Below, piece by piece: positions 10,871 to 22,981 of a DNA stretch of 62,000 bases. Below the pieces are notes generated by a model. That model had not been told where the DNA came from. It worked only from the letters and a program-made list of their open reading frames with translations, and did not search any database. Source of the DNA: Zygnema cylindricum (Eukaryota; Streptophyta; Zygnematophyceae; Zygnematales; Zygnemataceae); the NCBI GenBank assembly GCA_037447655.1, contig JBBHKE010002542.1, positions 1 to 62,000 of the forward strand, read 5' to 3'. A program made the position numbers and the translations under genes. The first letter of the stretch is position 1. Each line of letters begins with the position of its first letter.

Positions 10871-13800
10871 TAGAAAGACCCGTCGGTTGAAGTTGGGGAG
10901 AAGTGGCAAGTTCCTTGATAAAAGCATCTCAATCAAATATAAGAGAGTCTTGACGCTCACAGGAGCCGATGAAAGTGGACAAAGGGGTGGGCGTCGGTGG
11001 ATGTAGTGCGCAAATGACCTTAACTTTTGCAAATGAGAATAGGGAATGTGCAAATTGTTGGAAGGCCATAGTGCTTGATAAAGCCCACTAGAAAAACATG
11101 CCGATAGGAGCAAGGGACAACCAAATGTGCAGGTGGATGATGAGGTTGTACAAGATGTACTACAAACATAATAGTTGTTGTCATCATGGAGGTCTTTGCA
11201 ACCACCTTGAAGAAAATGTCTTCAACTAGTCATATTCCCACGTGCCCCAATATCATCCCTGCGTGTTGGTAGGATAAGAAAACATGTTAAAGATATGGTA
11301 AGAAGTGATGTCTGTCGGATCAAAAGAAATGAGGGATAAAGGGAAGTGAAGGCGCATTGCACCAAAATGTGTACAAATGCCTGCATACCGGTGTATAGTC
11401 TATAACGAGAGTATCCCAAATCAAAAGCTCGAAAGACTCGAAGGTCATGATTAATAGCCCAATCCGCGTCCGTATAGTCGAACGAATTGTAGTCCAAGAC
11501 AATAAGGGAAAGGTACTCGGAGGAAGGACTAACAAGGGCTACGGAACAAGGACGACACTTTGTATTACCAAACAATCAATGTCCGTTACACGGGCATGGA
11601 CCGTGTCCTGTTTATCACCCCCGTTTATCATGCCCGTTTATCAGGCCCACTTATCATGCTCGTTTTTCATGCCGGTTTATCATGCCCACGTATCATGCCC
11701 GTTTATCATGCCCGTTTATCATGCCCGTTCCAACAAACGAACACCTGTACCTTTTCCTTAGATGGCCCTGCGTTTTGGATGGTCCTACTTTTAAAGTGAA
11801 CCGGTCGGTGTCGGTGTGATTGTGGTCGTGGTCACTGTCGCCGTCGACGTTGCTTTTGTGGTCTTTGTCGTCGTCGTTGTCGTGGTCGCTATCGACGACG
11901 ACGTCGCTTTCATGGTAGCTGTCGTCGTTGCGGTCGTCGTCGCGGTCGTCGTCGCTGTCGTGGCCGTAAGGACATGCCGTTTTGGGTCGCGCGGACGCAC
12001 AAACACCGCCTATTAAAAGGTTTCCAAAATGGCAACCAAAGGTCTATAATTTTCAATGGAGATGGGCAAAACCAGCATTGACCGCAAAATAATTTGAACA
12101 CTTCAAAAATTGTAATCATGTAGAGCCGTGTTTGCGAGATTTGGTTGAAGGAGTTGGGAGAGGGAGAAGAGGCACAAGCGTGTCGTTGAACATGGTCAGC
12201 CAATCAAAGGGATGCATATAGAAATCAATAGTGAGGAAAGAAGAGAGAGCGTATGCAATGATAACAATTCATTCTGAAATCACAATGGTAAGTCGTGTGA
12301 GTGCCTCGGATCAGAGAATAAAAGGCAAAAACGAAATTGACAAGCCGAAATCGAAAATTTAGATACAGGTATAAACAACTAAAAAGAAAAACAAGGTGAA
12401 AGGAACTAACAACAAAAGAAATTCAAGGAAAAACAAGCATACCCCAAACGAAATACCTAACGAGACCTTAATATTGTTAAGAAAGCATTTAAAGCAATGC
12501 ATTTAATTCCGCCAAACTTGGTGGAGTTCGCTGAGGGAGTTTCAAAACACGTGACGATTTGCAGGAATCATTAATCAAAGGAGACTTTCACTCGTTGCAA
12601 AGTGAACGTTGACAATAAAAGGAATTATGGATTGAAGAAGAAGGGCTCCTAAGGCTCCTCCTTTCAAACAAACGTTGACCACAACTACAAAAGAACTTAA
12701 ACAAAGCAACTCCGAAACTAAGAAAATCTTTCCTGTCATCAAATAAAGTGATCGCGTTATGCATAATCGCGCTCTTTCTTAACAATGTCCTACGCAACTA
12801 CTTCAACATGTTGAGCCGCCTAATGAACAACTATATCCGAAGTAGGGTTAGCTAAAAGAACGTCTCTAAAAGTTTAACGATTACCATCGAGCGAAACAAT
12901 GTCAATACTTAGCAAGGAAAATAACTTGTGAAATCACCCTACTAACGCAATAACTGTTGTCGAGAATAGTGCCTCAAACAAAGTTGTGTGCCTAATCACT
13001 CTCCCAATGGGGCAACGAAGCAAATGGGCGTCATCTAGCAGAAGGACACTATTGGACGAGTAAACGAGAGAGTTGAGTAACGGTGGGTGAGGGAAGTCGA
13101 GCCTTAACTTGAGGGTGGTGCCAAGTGAGCACGCGTGAAACCTAGAGTGGAGAGAATAAGTGTAACCAATAGCCAAGCTCCAGAACCAAGGCTCTTGAAA
13201 GAGAGACGACCGACACACCAAGAATGAGAGGGAAGCGCCTCTTGGAGCTCAAATCAAATGGTAGCCACAACCTCATAAAAAATTAGTTCCTGCACACCTA
13301 GGCTTCACAATAAAAGAGGAGAAAACGTGCATATTGTTAAAAAAGAGGAATAGAATAGACCGCCTCAAAAAGAGACTTCTAAAATGAGAAGATGCCATCT
13401 GAAGCACGATGGATGATAGTGACAAGAATAACAAGTATAGGTGTGTCCTTAACCGGAAAACGACAGAGAGGTGTGGAGGCTATAAGGCACCAACTCCTCA
13501 AGACCGTAAGGCGCCACACGTGACGTAGACACTAAACTCAATTCCTTGCAAATCCCACTGTTGTGTCTTTCTTCTTGTGGTTGTTGCCTCTTTGAGTGTC
13601 TTTGTTTACATGCCATTTTTCTGTGCCTTCGTTTCTTTTGCATTGCAAAGAGGACTATTACTTGTTGTTTGCTTCCCTCCACATGTAGTTTTTCAGTATT
13701 GGCATTGCCGCCCCTTTTTGTTCCCCCCTCTCTCTATCGCTCTCCCTCTCCTCACCCCTCCCTATTTCTCTCCCCTCTCCTCTTCCTCCTCCCTCCTCCA

Positions 13801-14034
13801 GCCCAAACGGTTTATATAGAGCTTTTTGACCAACTTAACTGACAATTACTGCTTTCCTCCTTTTTTGTCTTTTCTGTTTTCTTTCCAATGGGTCACCAAA
13901 ATGTACGGGAAAAACGCACAGAAAAAACGTATGGAAAAAACACACGGAAAAAGTGTACAGAACAACAGTACGAAAAAAGGGTACAAAAAAGTACAGAGAA
14001 AAAAGGTGGTGGGGAAGCATTACTATTGAGCAAA
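10871..14034. other. intergenic DNA with two small arrays
   Basis: No gene supported. A 12-13-bp array of CCCGTTTATCATG units lies at 11610-11735, and a cryptic GTC/GTCGTC triplet tract at 11800-11975 opens long frames on both strands. A CTCC-rich tract lies at 13715-13800. The open frames come from low complexity. Confidence 0.5.
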
Positions 14035-14132
14035 AAAATTCCAAAAATTTCCACAAATTCCTAAAAATTTCCAAAAATTTCCAAAAATTTCCAAAATTTA
14101 CTAAAAATTACCAGAAATAACCAAAAATTACC
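14035..14132. repeat. 11-bp AAAAATTTCC minisatellite
   Basis: About nine copies of CCAAAAATTT-like units, starting 23 bases beyond the stop codon of the DHNA-CoA synthase gene on its 3' side. Confidence 0.85.
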
Positions 14133-14154
14133 TTTTTTTTTTTGACCAAATGGA

Positions 14155-17100
14155 TTAAGGAAGGCGGTCAAATTTGGAGAAGTCCGGAGGACGGCCCTCC
14201 ATATAGGCTTGCCTCCCTTCGTTTCCCTCCTCCGATAAATAAAATAACATAGTGGCGTTTCCCGCCAGCTCCTGGGAAAAACAATAATGGGAATAAAATA
14301 ATGAAAAAGAGTATGGAAAAACGTCCTATGAGTTTTATTTTATTTTTTGAAAACCGTTTTATGAAATATGTTTTATGAAAATCGTTTTTTTTTTAAATCG
14401 TTTTATGAAATATGTTTCATGAAAATCGTTTTTTTTTTTAAATTGTTTTATGAAAATCGTTTTATGAAAATTGTTATTTGAAATCATTTAATGAAAATCG
14501 TTTTTTTTGGAAAATCGTTATTTTTGAAAATTGTGTCATGAAAATCGTTCGAAGTCCGTAACCAATTTTTTAACATATTTATTCAACATATTCCTTAACA
14601 TAACATAGTTGCATTTCCCGCGAGCTCCTGGTTAAAGGGAAATGTAAAAGAATATGGAACATTTTAAACGCAATGGGTTGCTAAAACTGAGTTAAAACGT
14701 CAATTCCACTTTCCCAATGCTTTTTTTTAACAGTTCAAACTGCCCGTACATCTGTATTTTGCTTCATAAAAAGATATATGTGAAAAGTACCGTACACCAC
14801 TCACCATTATTAGAGTTAGTGAATTATTAGCATTAATAATAACGGTAATTAGCATTAACTAATTAACATTAACATGAGTTAGTGAATTATTAGCATTAAC
14901 AAGTTGTTAGAATTAATTAACTACACTAAATTATGTTTGGCATCGTGGCTCATTACGGAACACATAACTAAATATTGTTATTAACACTAATTAATGATTT
15001 TGGGTCAAAAAAAACACTCACTCGAACGAGAGTGGTTAAATATAATAGTAACGGGCAGTGTACAGTACATGGGCACCTGTACTTTTTCCGTACTTTCTAA
15101 CTCATGCACCTTAGTTTTTAGTCAATCTGGATGGTTATCATGAAATAAAAAAAAAACGAAGAAAACGGGGAAAAAATAACTGATTTAAGAGTTAGACGAG
15201 TTTTTTCTATATGATGTTAGTTTATAAGACACTTTTTTATTTTTTTTACCCAACCAGTTTTCTGGGTAAGCAACATTAATTCACCTTATTTTGGCCCAAC
15301 TGCAATACAGAGGGAGGGAGAGGGGGGGAGACAGGGTACGGGAGGGAGGCAAAGAAAGAGGAGGGAGGAAAACAGGAGGGACGAAGGGATGGAGAGAACG
15401 GAGGGAGGGAGAGGGAGGAGGGAGGGAGGAGGAGGGAAGGAGGGAGGGAGATTGAAGGGTAAAGAGGTTGGCTTATTCTTCTGAAATAAGATTGCTCATA
15501 AACTTAAATACTGGAAAGACAAAAGAACCGCGATAAACCAGTGCAAAAAAATTGAGGAAAACATATATTGCGTTGAGTTTAAAAAGAATTAGAGTTGGAA
15601 AAGTTTCAACTGATAAAAGTCGTTTTAATTCTTTCGAAATATTCAGTTAAGCGTTATTCTCACATAAACTTTTTGGTCATGTTTTGGTCATCATTTGGTC
15701 AACACTATATGCGGTAAAACCATACTATACTAATATTATATTCGAAAAAACAGTATAATACACAGTGTTATATATCGAGTTTTTGGATATGTCATTTTTT
15801 TTGAAAATCAATATTATTGATTATCGAAAGGCAAAGGAATCTGATACATCGCGTGGGGACGAAGAAATGGTTATCGCCATTATATTTTTCTATTTATTAT
15901 ATAGCAAATATATACCATACAGTGTATAGTATAGATGTTATTTAGCTAAAAACAAACGAGACTGAATTAGCGTTATTAACGCTAATTCACGGTGTACTGT
16001 ATTGCCGTCTGCACTCCAGTTTGTTTACACTCAATTTACCCAATGAAACCTTATGAAACCTTAAAAGCGACACTCGATTATTGTGATAGTTTTTTAATCG
16101 ATACATTGAACCGATACATTGTAATAATATTGCGATATCTTTCTCATCAATATATCAAACCTATACATCGATTATCGGCAAGTTAAAAAAAGGTACACAT
16201 CAATTATTATTAAGCTACTGTCCATACACAACACTTATAATACACGTATCGTACGAGAAAACCACATATCACACTCCATATAATACGTATATAGTGCAGA
16301 AAAATCACATATAGCGTTTCCAATCCTTTTCGTACTCTCATGTAATACATGCATACTACAGGGGAAACAACAAATCGCGTTTCCGATTGTTTTTACAAAT
16401 TAGAATTATGCGGTGTACCAGCCGAGAACAGAATAGACGGCCAATAAGAGAGCGCCACGTGGCATACCTGTAGTCCCGCATGTCCATCTTCCGCGGCATT
16501 CAAAGCCGCTTTGCACATCCGAAGAGCCGTGGGACTATTTCGAAGCATTTCCCGACTCCATTTGACAGTCTCTTTTTCTAATTGTGACAACTGTCACAGA
16601 AACAGAAAAAACACCATAAGGGTAAGAACGGAAACGGAAAAGCACACCATCCGAAACTCCACCTTAGGTTGAAAGAGATCCATTTCCGGTTAAAAGCTCT
16701 GAATTAGGATAATTTCTTTTTGTTTTTGCAAGGAAAGCAAAAACCGAGCTCCGATGTAATGGGTCATGTCAAAAATAAAAACATCTTCTGGCAAAGTCTA
16801 GTAAGAAACAACTCTAAAAGATCCAATCCCAAAGAGAATCATATATAATCATATAAGTGGCTTTGTCAAAAGGTAGTTATTTTTTTTTTTTCATATTCGT
16901 AACTTCTTCGGATCTACATTTCAGACCTATTTGTGGGATTTATCCTTAGATGCAATTCTTGTATGTCGATATGATGTCACTTTCACGTTTTTCAATTAGA
17001 CAAAACAAAACTATTGCCCACATTCAATACGTTAAAGACCCTCATTTTCCACCTCTCCTTTCCTCACACAGTTCGAAGCGGAAAGGAACCAAATTGTCCT

Positions 17101-20100
17101 ATCGACAATAGTTCCATTTGTTCTATTTGTCACCACAACTTTTGCCTCAGATCGCAATGCTACATTACTAACAATGCCTTTCTTAACTTCTTAAGGGCAA
17201 CCTTATGGATTTAATACCAGGATTTGTTAACTCATTTGAGAATTTGATCACTCATTTGAAAACTCATTTGAGAACTTATTTAAAAACTCATTTGAGAACT
17301 TGAGCATCATTTGATAATTTGACAACTTACCGGAACTACTGTGTTGATCAAACCCATCTGAAGGGCTTCCTTAGCGTCATAGAAACGGGCTAAAAACCAC
17401 ATTTCACGAGCCTTTTTCTGACCAATCTGTCACCCACCAAAATCAACCTCCATAGTTTCATTTATCTCGTTGTTTTCGTTAATCTTTTTGTTTTTTTTCA
17501 CCGTTGTTTATGTTTTTCTTTTCGCTTAAATGATGGATTTCCTTACTGAATATTAACGAAGGTGAAACGTTTCAAAAAGATGAAAAAAAGTTGGTTTCAA
17601 TTCAGTTCCTTTTCAACCCACATATTAAGAAAAGGAGAAAAAATACGACTTTGGAGATTATATTCTCAATATCTTCCACACTAATGCCCATCCGCACTAC
17701 TATGGTGAACATTTCCTGATATTGACCAAGATTTGTACTTTTTCGGTACTTTTTCGCGCGATTAAAAAGGTACAAATCTCGGTCAACATCCTGAGATTTC
17801 ACTAAAGTACAAATAGGTTTAAACAATTGTCAATTTATTGCATGTTTGAATCAATCAAATTTTGAAATTAAAAAATCAAAATCAAATTCAAATTCAAATT
17901 CAAAATCAAATTCAAATTCAAATTTAAATTCATTTTTTTTTTCAATTTTCAAAACAAATTTTGATTTTTTTTTTATTTGAAATCAATCAAATTTTGTTAC
18001 TCCTTATTGTCAAATACCAAATATCACCCTAAATGTGTGAAGAATTTACGATTAGAAAAAGTACAAATCTTGGTCAACATCCCGAGATTTCACCATAGTG
18101 CTGATAGACTTACTATCATTTATACGATTAACCACCTGTATAATTATTTTTAGTCAATCAAAGTCGGTTACTCCACTCTCCCTCTCTCTCCCTCTGTCTC
18201 CCTCCTCTCTCCGGAACTCTCTCCCTCCCTCTCTTTCCCTCTCCCCTCTCTCTCCCTTTTCAAATAGGCTTACTACCATCAATTAATATCCATTTTCCAT
18301 CAATCACATTTGGTTACAAATAAAAACAACAAATAACTAAATTGACCCCAAATATGTGAAAATATTTACCAGACGTGCCATCATGGAACAGCCGTATCCG
18401 GCATCGAAGCTCCCCACCTGTTTAAAAAAAAACGTTTTTTCACCAAGTCATAAATCACAACATTTTGAAACAGTGGAGGAGACAGAAGGAGGTGAGAAAG
18501 AGGAGGGAGGGAGGGAGGGAAGGAAGGAGGGAGGGAGGGAGGGAGGGAGGGAAGGAAGGAGGGAGGGAGGGAACAAAAGAGAACAAAAGAGAAGAAAAGA
18601 AAAACAAAAGGAAAAAAAGGAAAAAAAAGAAGAAAAAGAGTCTTTCGAGATTGACTAGTCTTTGGTCATTGACTCACCTTTGGTCCCGTCTGACCAAAGA
18701 CTGCATTCTCTGCGGCAATAGTGATGTCACAAATCATATGAAGAATGTGACCTCCACCAACTGCATATCCGGCCACCTGGACAATCAAAGCTTCCATTAC
18801 GGTTTTCGTTACAATTTCCATTACGGTTTCCATTACAGTTTTCGTTACGGTTTATGTTACAGTTTCCATTATGGTTTCCACTACGGTTTCCGTTATGGTT
18901 TCTGTTACAGTTGCTATTATGGTTTCCGTTATTCAGTTTAACGAATTGGATTTTTCACGGCAGTATGAATTTTCAACGGCGATCGAGTTTTACCGGCACT
19001 CGAATTTTTTATGAAGAATTGAAGTTTTAATAGCGACTGAAATTGTAAATGGAAATCAAATTTACAATGGCAATTTAGTTTTTTTATCGACAGTTGATTT
19101 TGTGATGGCCATTAAATTCGTCGATTGGCGTTTTAATGGCACTCGATTTTATAACGAAATCAAAATTTTAACCGCAATTGAATCTTTTATTGTAGTTGCT
19201 TTTATAACGACAATTTAGTTTTTAATGGCAATCAACTTTTCAATGGCAATTAAATTTTTAATGGCGAGTTTTTTATGGAAAACTAAATTTTTTAAGGCAG
19301 TCGCTTTAGTGTAAATTTCAGATTTCAAATTTCACTATAATCCTTCAGTTTCTCATATAGTAAATAATTACATTGAAGAAATTCACCCCGATGTTCGAGG
19401 GTAAATTGTACAATAATAAGGTAAACCGTAAGTAAAATTACACAAAAAAACAGTAGAAAATTGTGTAATTTACCCTTAAACGAAGGTAAAACTTCGATAC
19501 TTTGATTACTCTTTAGTTTGAATGAATATATTGCAATACTGCAAATATCCAAATGGTTTCAAATGGTCGGTTTTTCAAACTATAGACAGGTGAAATTGAC
19601 CTTAAAAGCTATCTGATAAAGAGGTTATTCAATTTTCCATTTATATTTTGCGTTTTCAATTTTAATTTCAAGCTTCGCAATTTCATCTTTTGTTCGAATT
19701 TAAGCCACTTGACCATCATGAAAGCAGTAAATGCATAAAACATATTTTTTAGTATTCCCTCACCATAGCAATTACAGGCTTTGGAAGTCGCCGTATTTGA
19801 ACCTGCACACAAAAAAGATAAATTTTATTTTTAGAATATCAAGAGACAAATTTTATTGATGGAATATCAAGAGATAATTTTTTTTGTTAGAATGTCAAGA
19901 GATAAATTTTACTGTTAGAATATTATTGTTCCTATATCATTGTTGTTGCTAACGCTATTGTTATTGTTAATATTATCATTAATATTTTAAACATCGGACA
20001 TTGAAAAGCTGAAATTACTTCAGTAATAGGAGGAGCATTAATAATAGTTATGAGAGTATTGCAATCAAGATTTCATGTTGGAACAGGAACAGGACAAATA

Positions 20101-22981
20101 AGCCCTATAGATTTCGAGCTTTTAAAACTAAGCTCTTCTTTTAGTGTATTTTTTATCCACCGAATATGTTGAGCCGAGCCACAATTATTGGAACAGGAGG
20201 AAGAGGACAGATGGTCCAATAGAACTAAGCTTTCTTCTAATGTTGATATCTTCCGGATATGTTAAAACGAGCCTCAAAACAGGCAGTTAAACCACCCATC
20301 GCTAATAGAGTTGAACTATTGATGTTAACATTTCAAGAATAAACTACACTAAATTATGTAGAGACACATGGCTCACTATGGCTCACTTAACTAAACTAGT
20401 GTTATTGACACTATTGTATGATTTTGGTCAAAAAATGACTCACTGAGATTAGAGTGATTAACTCTAATAGCAACAGGCAGTGTACTTTCTTTAAACAGTA
20501 TTCACTGTCAAATTTCACCAACAAATTATAAACACACATGCAGAAGCTCAAATACAAGTTCTTTATGTTTGGAATTTATACATACATAGACACAAGAGAC
20601 AAGACGCTTATTGTGAAAAAATCTATCCGAGCTCGGCATGAAAAAAACTTTGCACTTTTCAAAACTAATATGGCAGGGCTTACCTTAAACCCAAATGGAC
20701 TGCGAACGAGGTGAAAATAAGATCAACTTTAATTTCTACAGTTCAATACAAACTTGCTAAAAAGTGAGTGTGCATAAGTTCAGTAAGGTTGTTTCATACA
20801 AGAAAATTGAATGAGAATGTTATGCTATTACAAAACATTGTGTGCGAAAAAAGGAGAACAAATCTTACCTGCAAATCAAGTACATTTAAGCGAGGTACAC
20901 GATCTCCTCCAACATATCCACCCTTTCCTCTAACAGCTTGATCTCCTCCACTGCAGAAAGCAACATCTCCCTGCATTCAATAGTCAGGACCTTTCAGTGA
21001 CAGAATAGTATTAAAAGGATAAGAGAAAAGAATGAAAAATTTCAGTGACAGATTAATACCACTGAATTAAAAAGATACGAAAAAGAGAACGAATGCTTCA
21101 GTGACAGATAAATACTACTGAACAAAAAGGATACGAGAACAAGAATGAATGTTTCAGTGTCACACTAATGCTACTGAATGAAAAAGGATCCGAAAAAAAA
21201 AAAAAAAAATCTTTCACTACCGCTACTACAACTTTCGCAAGCATAATAAATGTTTTAACGGTCGGCAATTGAGTTCTCATTTAACTGCTCATCCTACAAA
21301 TTATTATCCCTGGTGTAAATGTTTATGTGTTTACTCGAGTTTGTTTCTACAACAAAGAAAAAAATACCAGCACTTTAGCAGATTTGCCTCACTTAGAAAC
21401 CAAAAAGATGGCACCAATAATAAAAAAGCACCGGAAACTTTGCAGCCAAATACTACACAAGTACAACACCTAGTAGCCATAAAATTTAAATTAACCAATT
21501 GCAGATAGTTTGTATATTCGTAAAGATAGATACGAAACATGAGAACCAGACGATAAACTCATATGTGTAGTCTTTGCCCTTGCAGAGAAAATGCAATTGA
21601 AGGGCAAAGGATGAATTGTTGCACAAACAATACATCTTCTTGCCTTTTTCCTTGTGTATTTCTCTGTGTGTGTGTTTTTTTTTTCCTTATGCAAAAACCA
21701 AATGCCAATTAATTGTCTAGGCTTACCTTGCCAGTAAAAATAATTACACCAACTTTTGGATCGTCCCGAGCCGCCGAAAAAGCTCTTTGGAGTTCCATTA
21801 TTGTCTCGGGCCTGAATGCATTTCTCCGGTCTGGCCTATTGATTGTTATCTGCACATCTCAAAACCAAAACAGGCAACACTTTTATCCTTTGCTTTGTCA
21901 CTGCTTTGTATTGACAGTGACCTTTTTAAAAATATGAAAGCTATCGATGTCAATGAAGGGCTCCCTATTATAGTGCTGATTATCACCACAAATACGAGGG
22001 TTCAACATCGAACCCAGGGAGAAAGCCAGGGAGAGGGAGAGGGAGAGGGAGAGGGAAAGGGAGAGGGAGATATTTCAAGGGTGGATATGAGTGCCTTTAT
22101 AACATTTGATTCAGAAGAAACAATAGCAACAAAAAGGAAAGATAAACCTCCAACCGACAATGTACGTCTCATAAGCGAAATTTTAGCGAGATTGAAGAAA
22201 TTCAGGAAAAATAAAATGTAGAGATGAACTATCCTGTGAGTGTGTGAGTGAGAGGGAGTAGTAAGAGTGGGAGAGGGGGAGGGAAGGAAGAGAAAAAAAG
22301 AAAGAGTTAACTGGTTATGCAACTACATTGAGAAAGTACTATGAATGAAGTTGCCTTTTTTTTTCAAGAGAAAAGAGGTTACTTGACGAATAAGATAAAA
22401 AGTTTCAGTGCCTCTCTCTCTCTCTCCACTCTCCACTCTCCTCCCTACTCTCTCCTCCGTTCTCTCCCCTCTCTCCTCTCCCTTTTCTCTCTCCTATCTC
22501 TTCTCCCTTCTTGCTCGCCTCAATCCTCTCTCTCCTCTTTTTTCTCCTCTCCTCTCCCCTCTCTCCCCTCTCCTCTCTCCCCTCTCCCTTCTCCCTCCTC
22601 TCTCTAGCTCTCCTCTTTCCGCCTTATCTCCCCACTCTCCTCTCCTCTCTCAAAACGTACGGAAAAAAGCTCACTCACCTTTGCTATCCCTTCACCCCCT
22701 GCCTTCTCATACAGGATATCTGTAAAAACTGGGCCCTCAACAGGAGCTGTTTCCCACACTACAGGTTGTGACGTGACATCTCCATGAACACGTGTATAGC
22801 TATTCATTCCTGCGCTTGGCTTCGTGGCTTCTCTAGAGCTTGTGACATCTGTCACAGAGCTTGGCACAGCAACTAGAGTCTCTCTAAAGGAAGAATCTGA
22901 AAGGATCTCGTGACGGAGCACGTGTCCTGAAATGTTATTCAGACGACGTAAGGCAGAGGCGGATAAGGAGGACGTCATCAT
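14155..22981 (-). CDS. menB: 1,4-dihydroxy-2-naphthoyl-CoA synthase (naphthoate synthase), 9 exons, 349 aa
   Basis: Crotonase-fold enzyme that closes the naphthalene ring of o-succinylbenzoyl-CoA in phylloquinone/menaquinone synthesis. Exons (minus): 22981-22679, 21849-21727, 20970-20869, 19802-19764, 18776-18678, 18417-18370, 17426-17331, 16590-16468, 14271-14155. All are GT-AG and in phase 0. Visible motifs are [12 protein letters not shown] (about 104-115), [11 protein letters not shown] (147-157, CoA oxyanion hole), [14 protein letters not shown] (190-203), [16 protein letters not shown] (216-231, with the Ser and Asp of the active site) and the ending [12 protein letters not shown]. The Q-T-G segment fits the bicarbonate-using type I enzymes. 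Residues 1-75 precede the bacterial-length core; RLNNISGHV at 12-20 resembles a PTS2 peroxisomal signal, as in land-plant NS. The final exon lies 2.2 kb beyond exon 8. Identification is very secure. Confidence 0.96.
14335..14550. repeat. intronic minisatellite (TTTTATGAAAATCG units)
   Basis: Repeats of CGTTTTATGAAAATCG and ATATGTTTTATGAAAATCG with T-runs, in the last DHNA-CoA synthase intron just upstream (in gene sense) of exon 9. Confidence 0.85.
14595..14695 (-). pseudogene. duplicated 3' splice site and start of DHNA-CoA synthase exon 9
   Basis: On the minus strand the sequence ACCAG|GAGCTCGCGGGAAATG (exon start at 14628) copies the real acceptor and first 30 exon bases at 14271 (CCCAG|GAGCTGGCGGG). 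It also shares the preceding intron tail CCATA(C/T)TCTTTT. It encodes [10 protein letters not shown] and then a stop, so use of this copy would truncate the enzyme. The intronic position suggests a tandem segmental duplication that has since diverged. Confidence 0.75.
14793..15062. mobile_element. MITE family B, copy 1
   Basis: 270 bp. Left end TACACCACTCACCATTATTA; right end mirrors TACACTGCCCGTTACTATTA. The interior holds GGGTCAAAAAAAACACTCAC, shared with the copies at 20.3 and 30.9 kb. Inserted in the last DHNA-CoA synthase intron. Confidence 0.75.
15310..15450. repeat. GGGAGG purine tract
   Basis: Degenerate GGGAGG/GGGAGA repeats inside the last DHNA-CoA synthase intron. The same composition recurs at 18.5, 22.0, 27.6, 28.9, 58.1 and 61.2 kb. 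Confidence 0.85.
15690..16405. repeat. inverted-repeat remnants of MITE families E and A
   Basis: AACACTATATGCGGTAAAAC near 15.70 kb and ATCACATATAGCGTTTCC near 16.31 kb match the ends of family E. A perfect palindrome GAATTAGCGTT/AACGCTAATTC at 15963-15987 followed by ACGGTGTA matches a family A terminus. Element limits are unclear. Confidence 0.5.
17222..17326. repeat. intronic minisatellite (ACTCATTTGAGAACTT)
   Basis: About six imperfect 15-17-bp units. In gene sense it begins a few bases after the donor of DHNA-CoA synthase exon 7. Confidence 0.8.
17880..17938. repeat. AAATTC hexamer repeat
   Basis: Short AAATTCAAATTC array in the intron between DHNA-CoA synthase exons 6 and 7. Confidence 0.8.
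18478..18640. repeat. GGGAGG purine tract
   Basis: GGGA/GGAAGGAGGGAGG repeats grading into AAAGGAAAAA, in the short intron between DHNA-CoA synthase exons 5 and 6. Confidence 0.85.
18791..19300. repeat. two adjoining intronic minisatellites
   Basis: 18791-18940 is a 12-18-bp array of TTTCCATTACGG units. It starts within 15 bases of the acceptor of DHNA-CoA synthase exon 5 (in gene sense just upstream). From 18950 to about 19300 follows a more degenerate array of about 24-bp units around AATGGCAATCAAATTTT. Confidence 0.8.
20287..20484. mobile_element. MITE family B, copy 2
   Basis: Left end AACCACCCATCGCTAATAGA, right end mirrors TACACTGCCTGTTGCTATTA. The inner GGTCAAAAAATGACTCACT and CATGGCTCACTA blocks match the other family B copies. 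It sits in DHNA-CoA synthase intron 3. Confidence 0.75.
20989..21195. repeat. 60-bp intronic minisatellite, 4 copies
   Basis: Four imperfect units beginning TTCAGTGACAGA and ending near AAAAAGGATACGAGAA. The array abuts the acceptor of DHNA-CoA synthase exon 3 (exon starts 20970 in gene sense). Confidence 0.85.
22018..22065. repeat. GGGAGA tract
   Basis: (GAGGGA)n in DHNA-CoA synthase intron 1; accounts for the Gly/Glu-rich open frame seen across it. Confidence 0.85.
22405..22652. repeat. CTCTCC pyrimidine tract
   Basis: About 245 bp of CTCTCC/CCCTCTC, directly after the donor of DHNA-CoA synthase exon 1 in gene sense (as GGAGAG there). Confidence 0.9.

Noticed and set aside
11447-12016. 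Overlapping frames around 11.4-12.0 kb as a repeat protein gene
   Set aside because: Explained by the CCCGTTTATCATG array and the GTC triplet tract; the frames conflict with each other on both strands.
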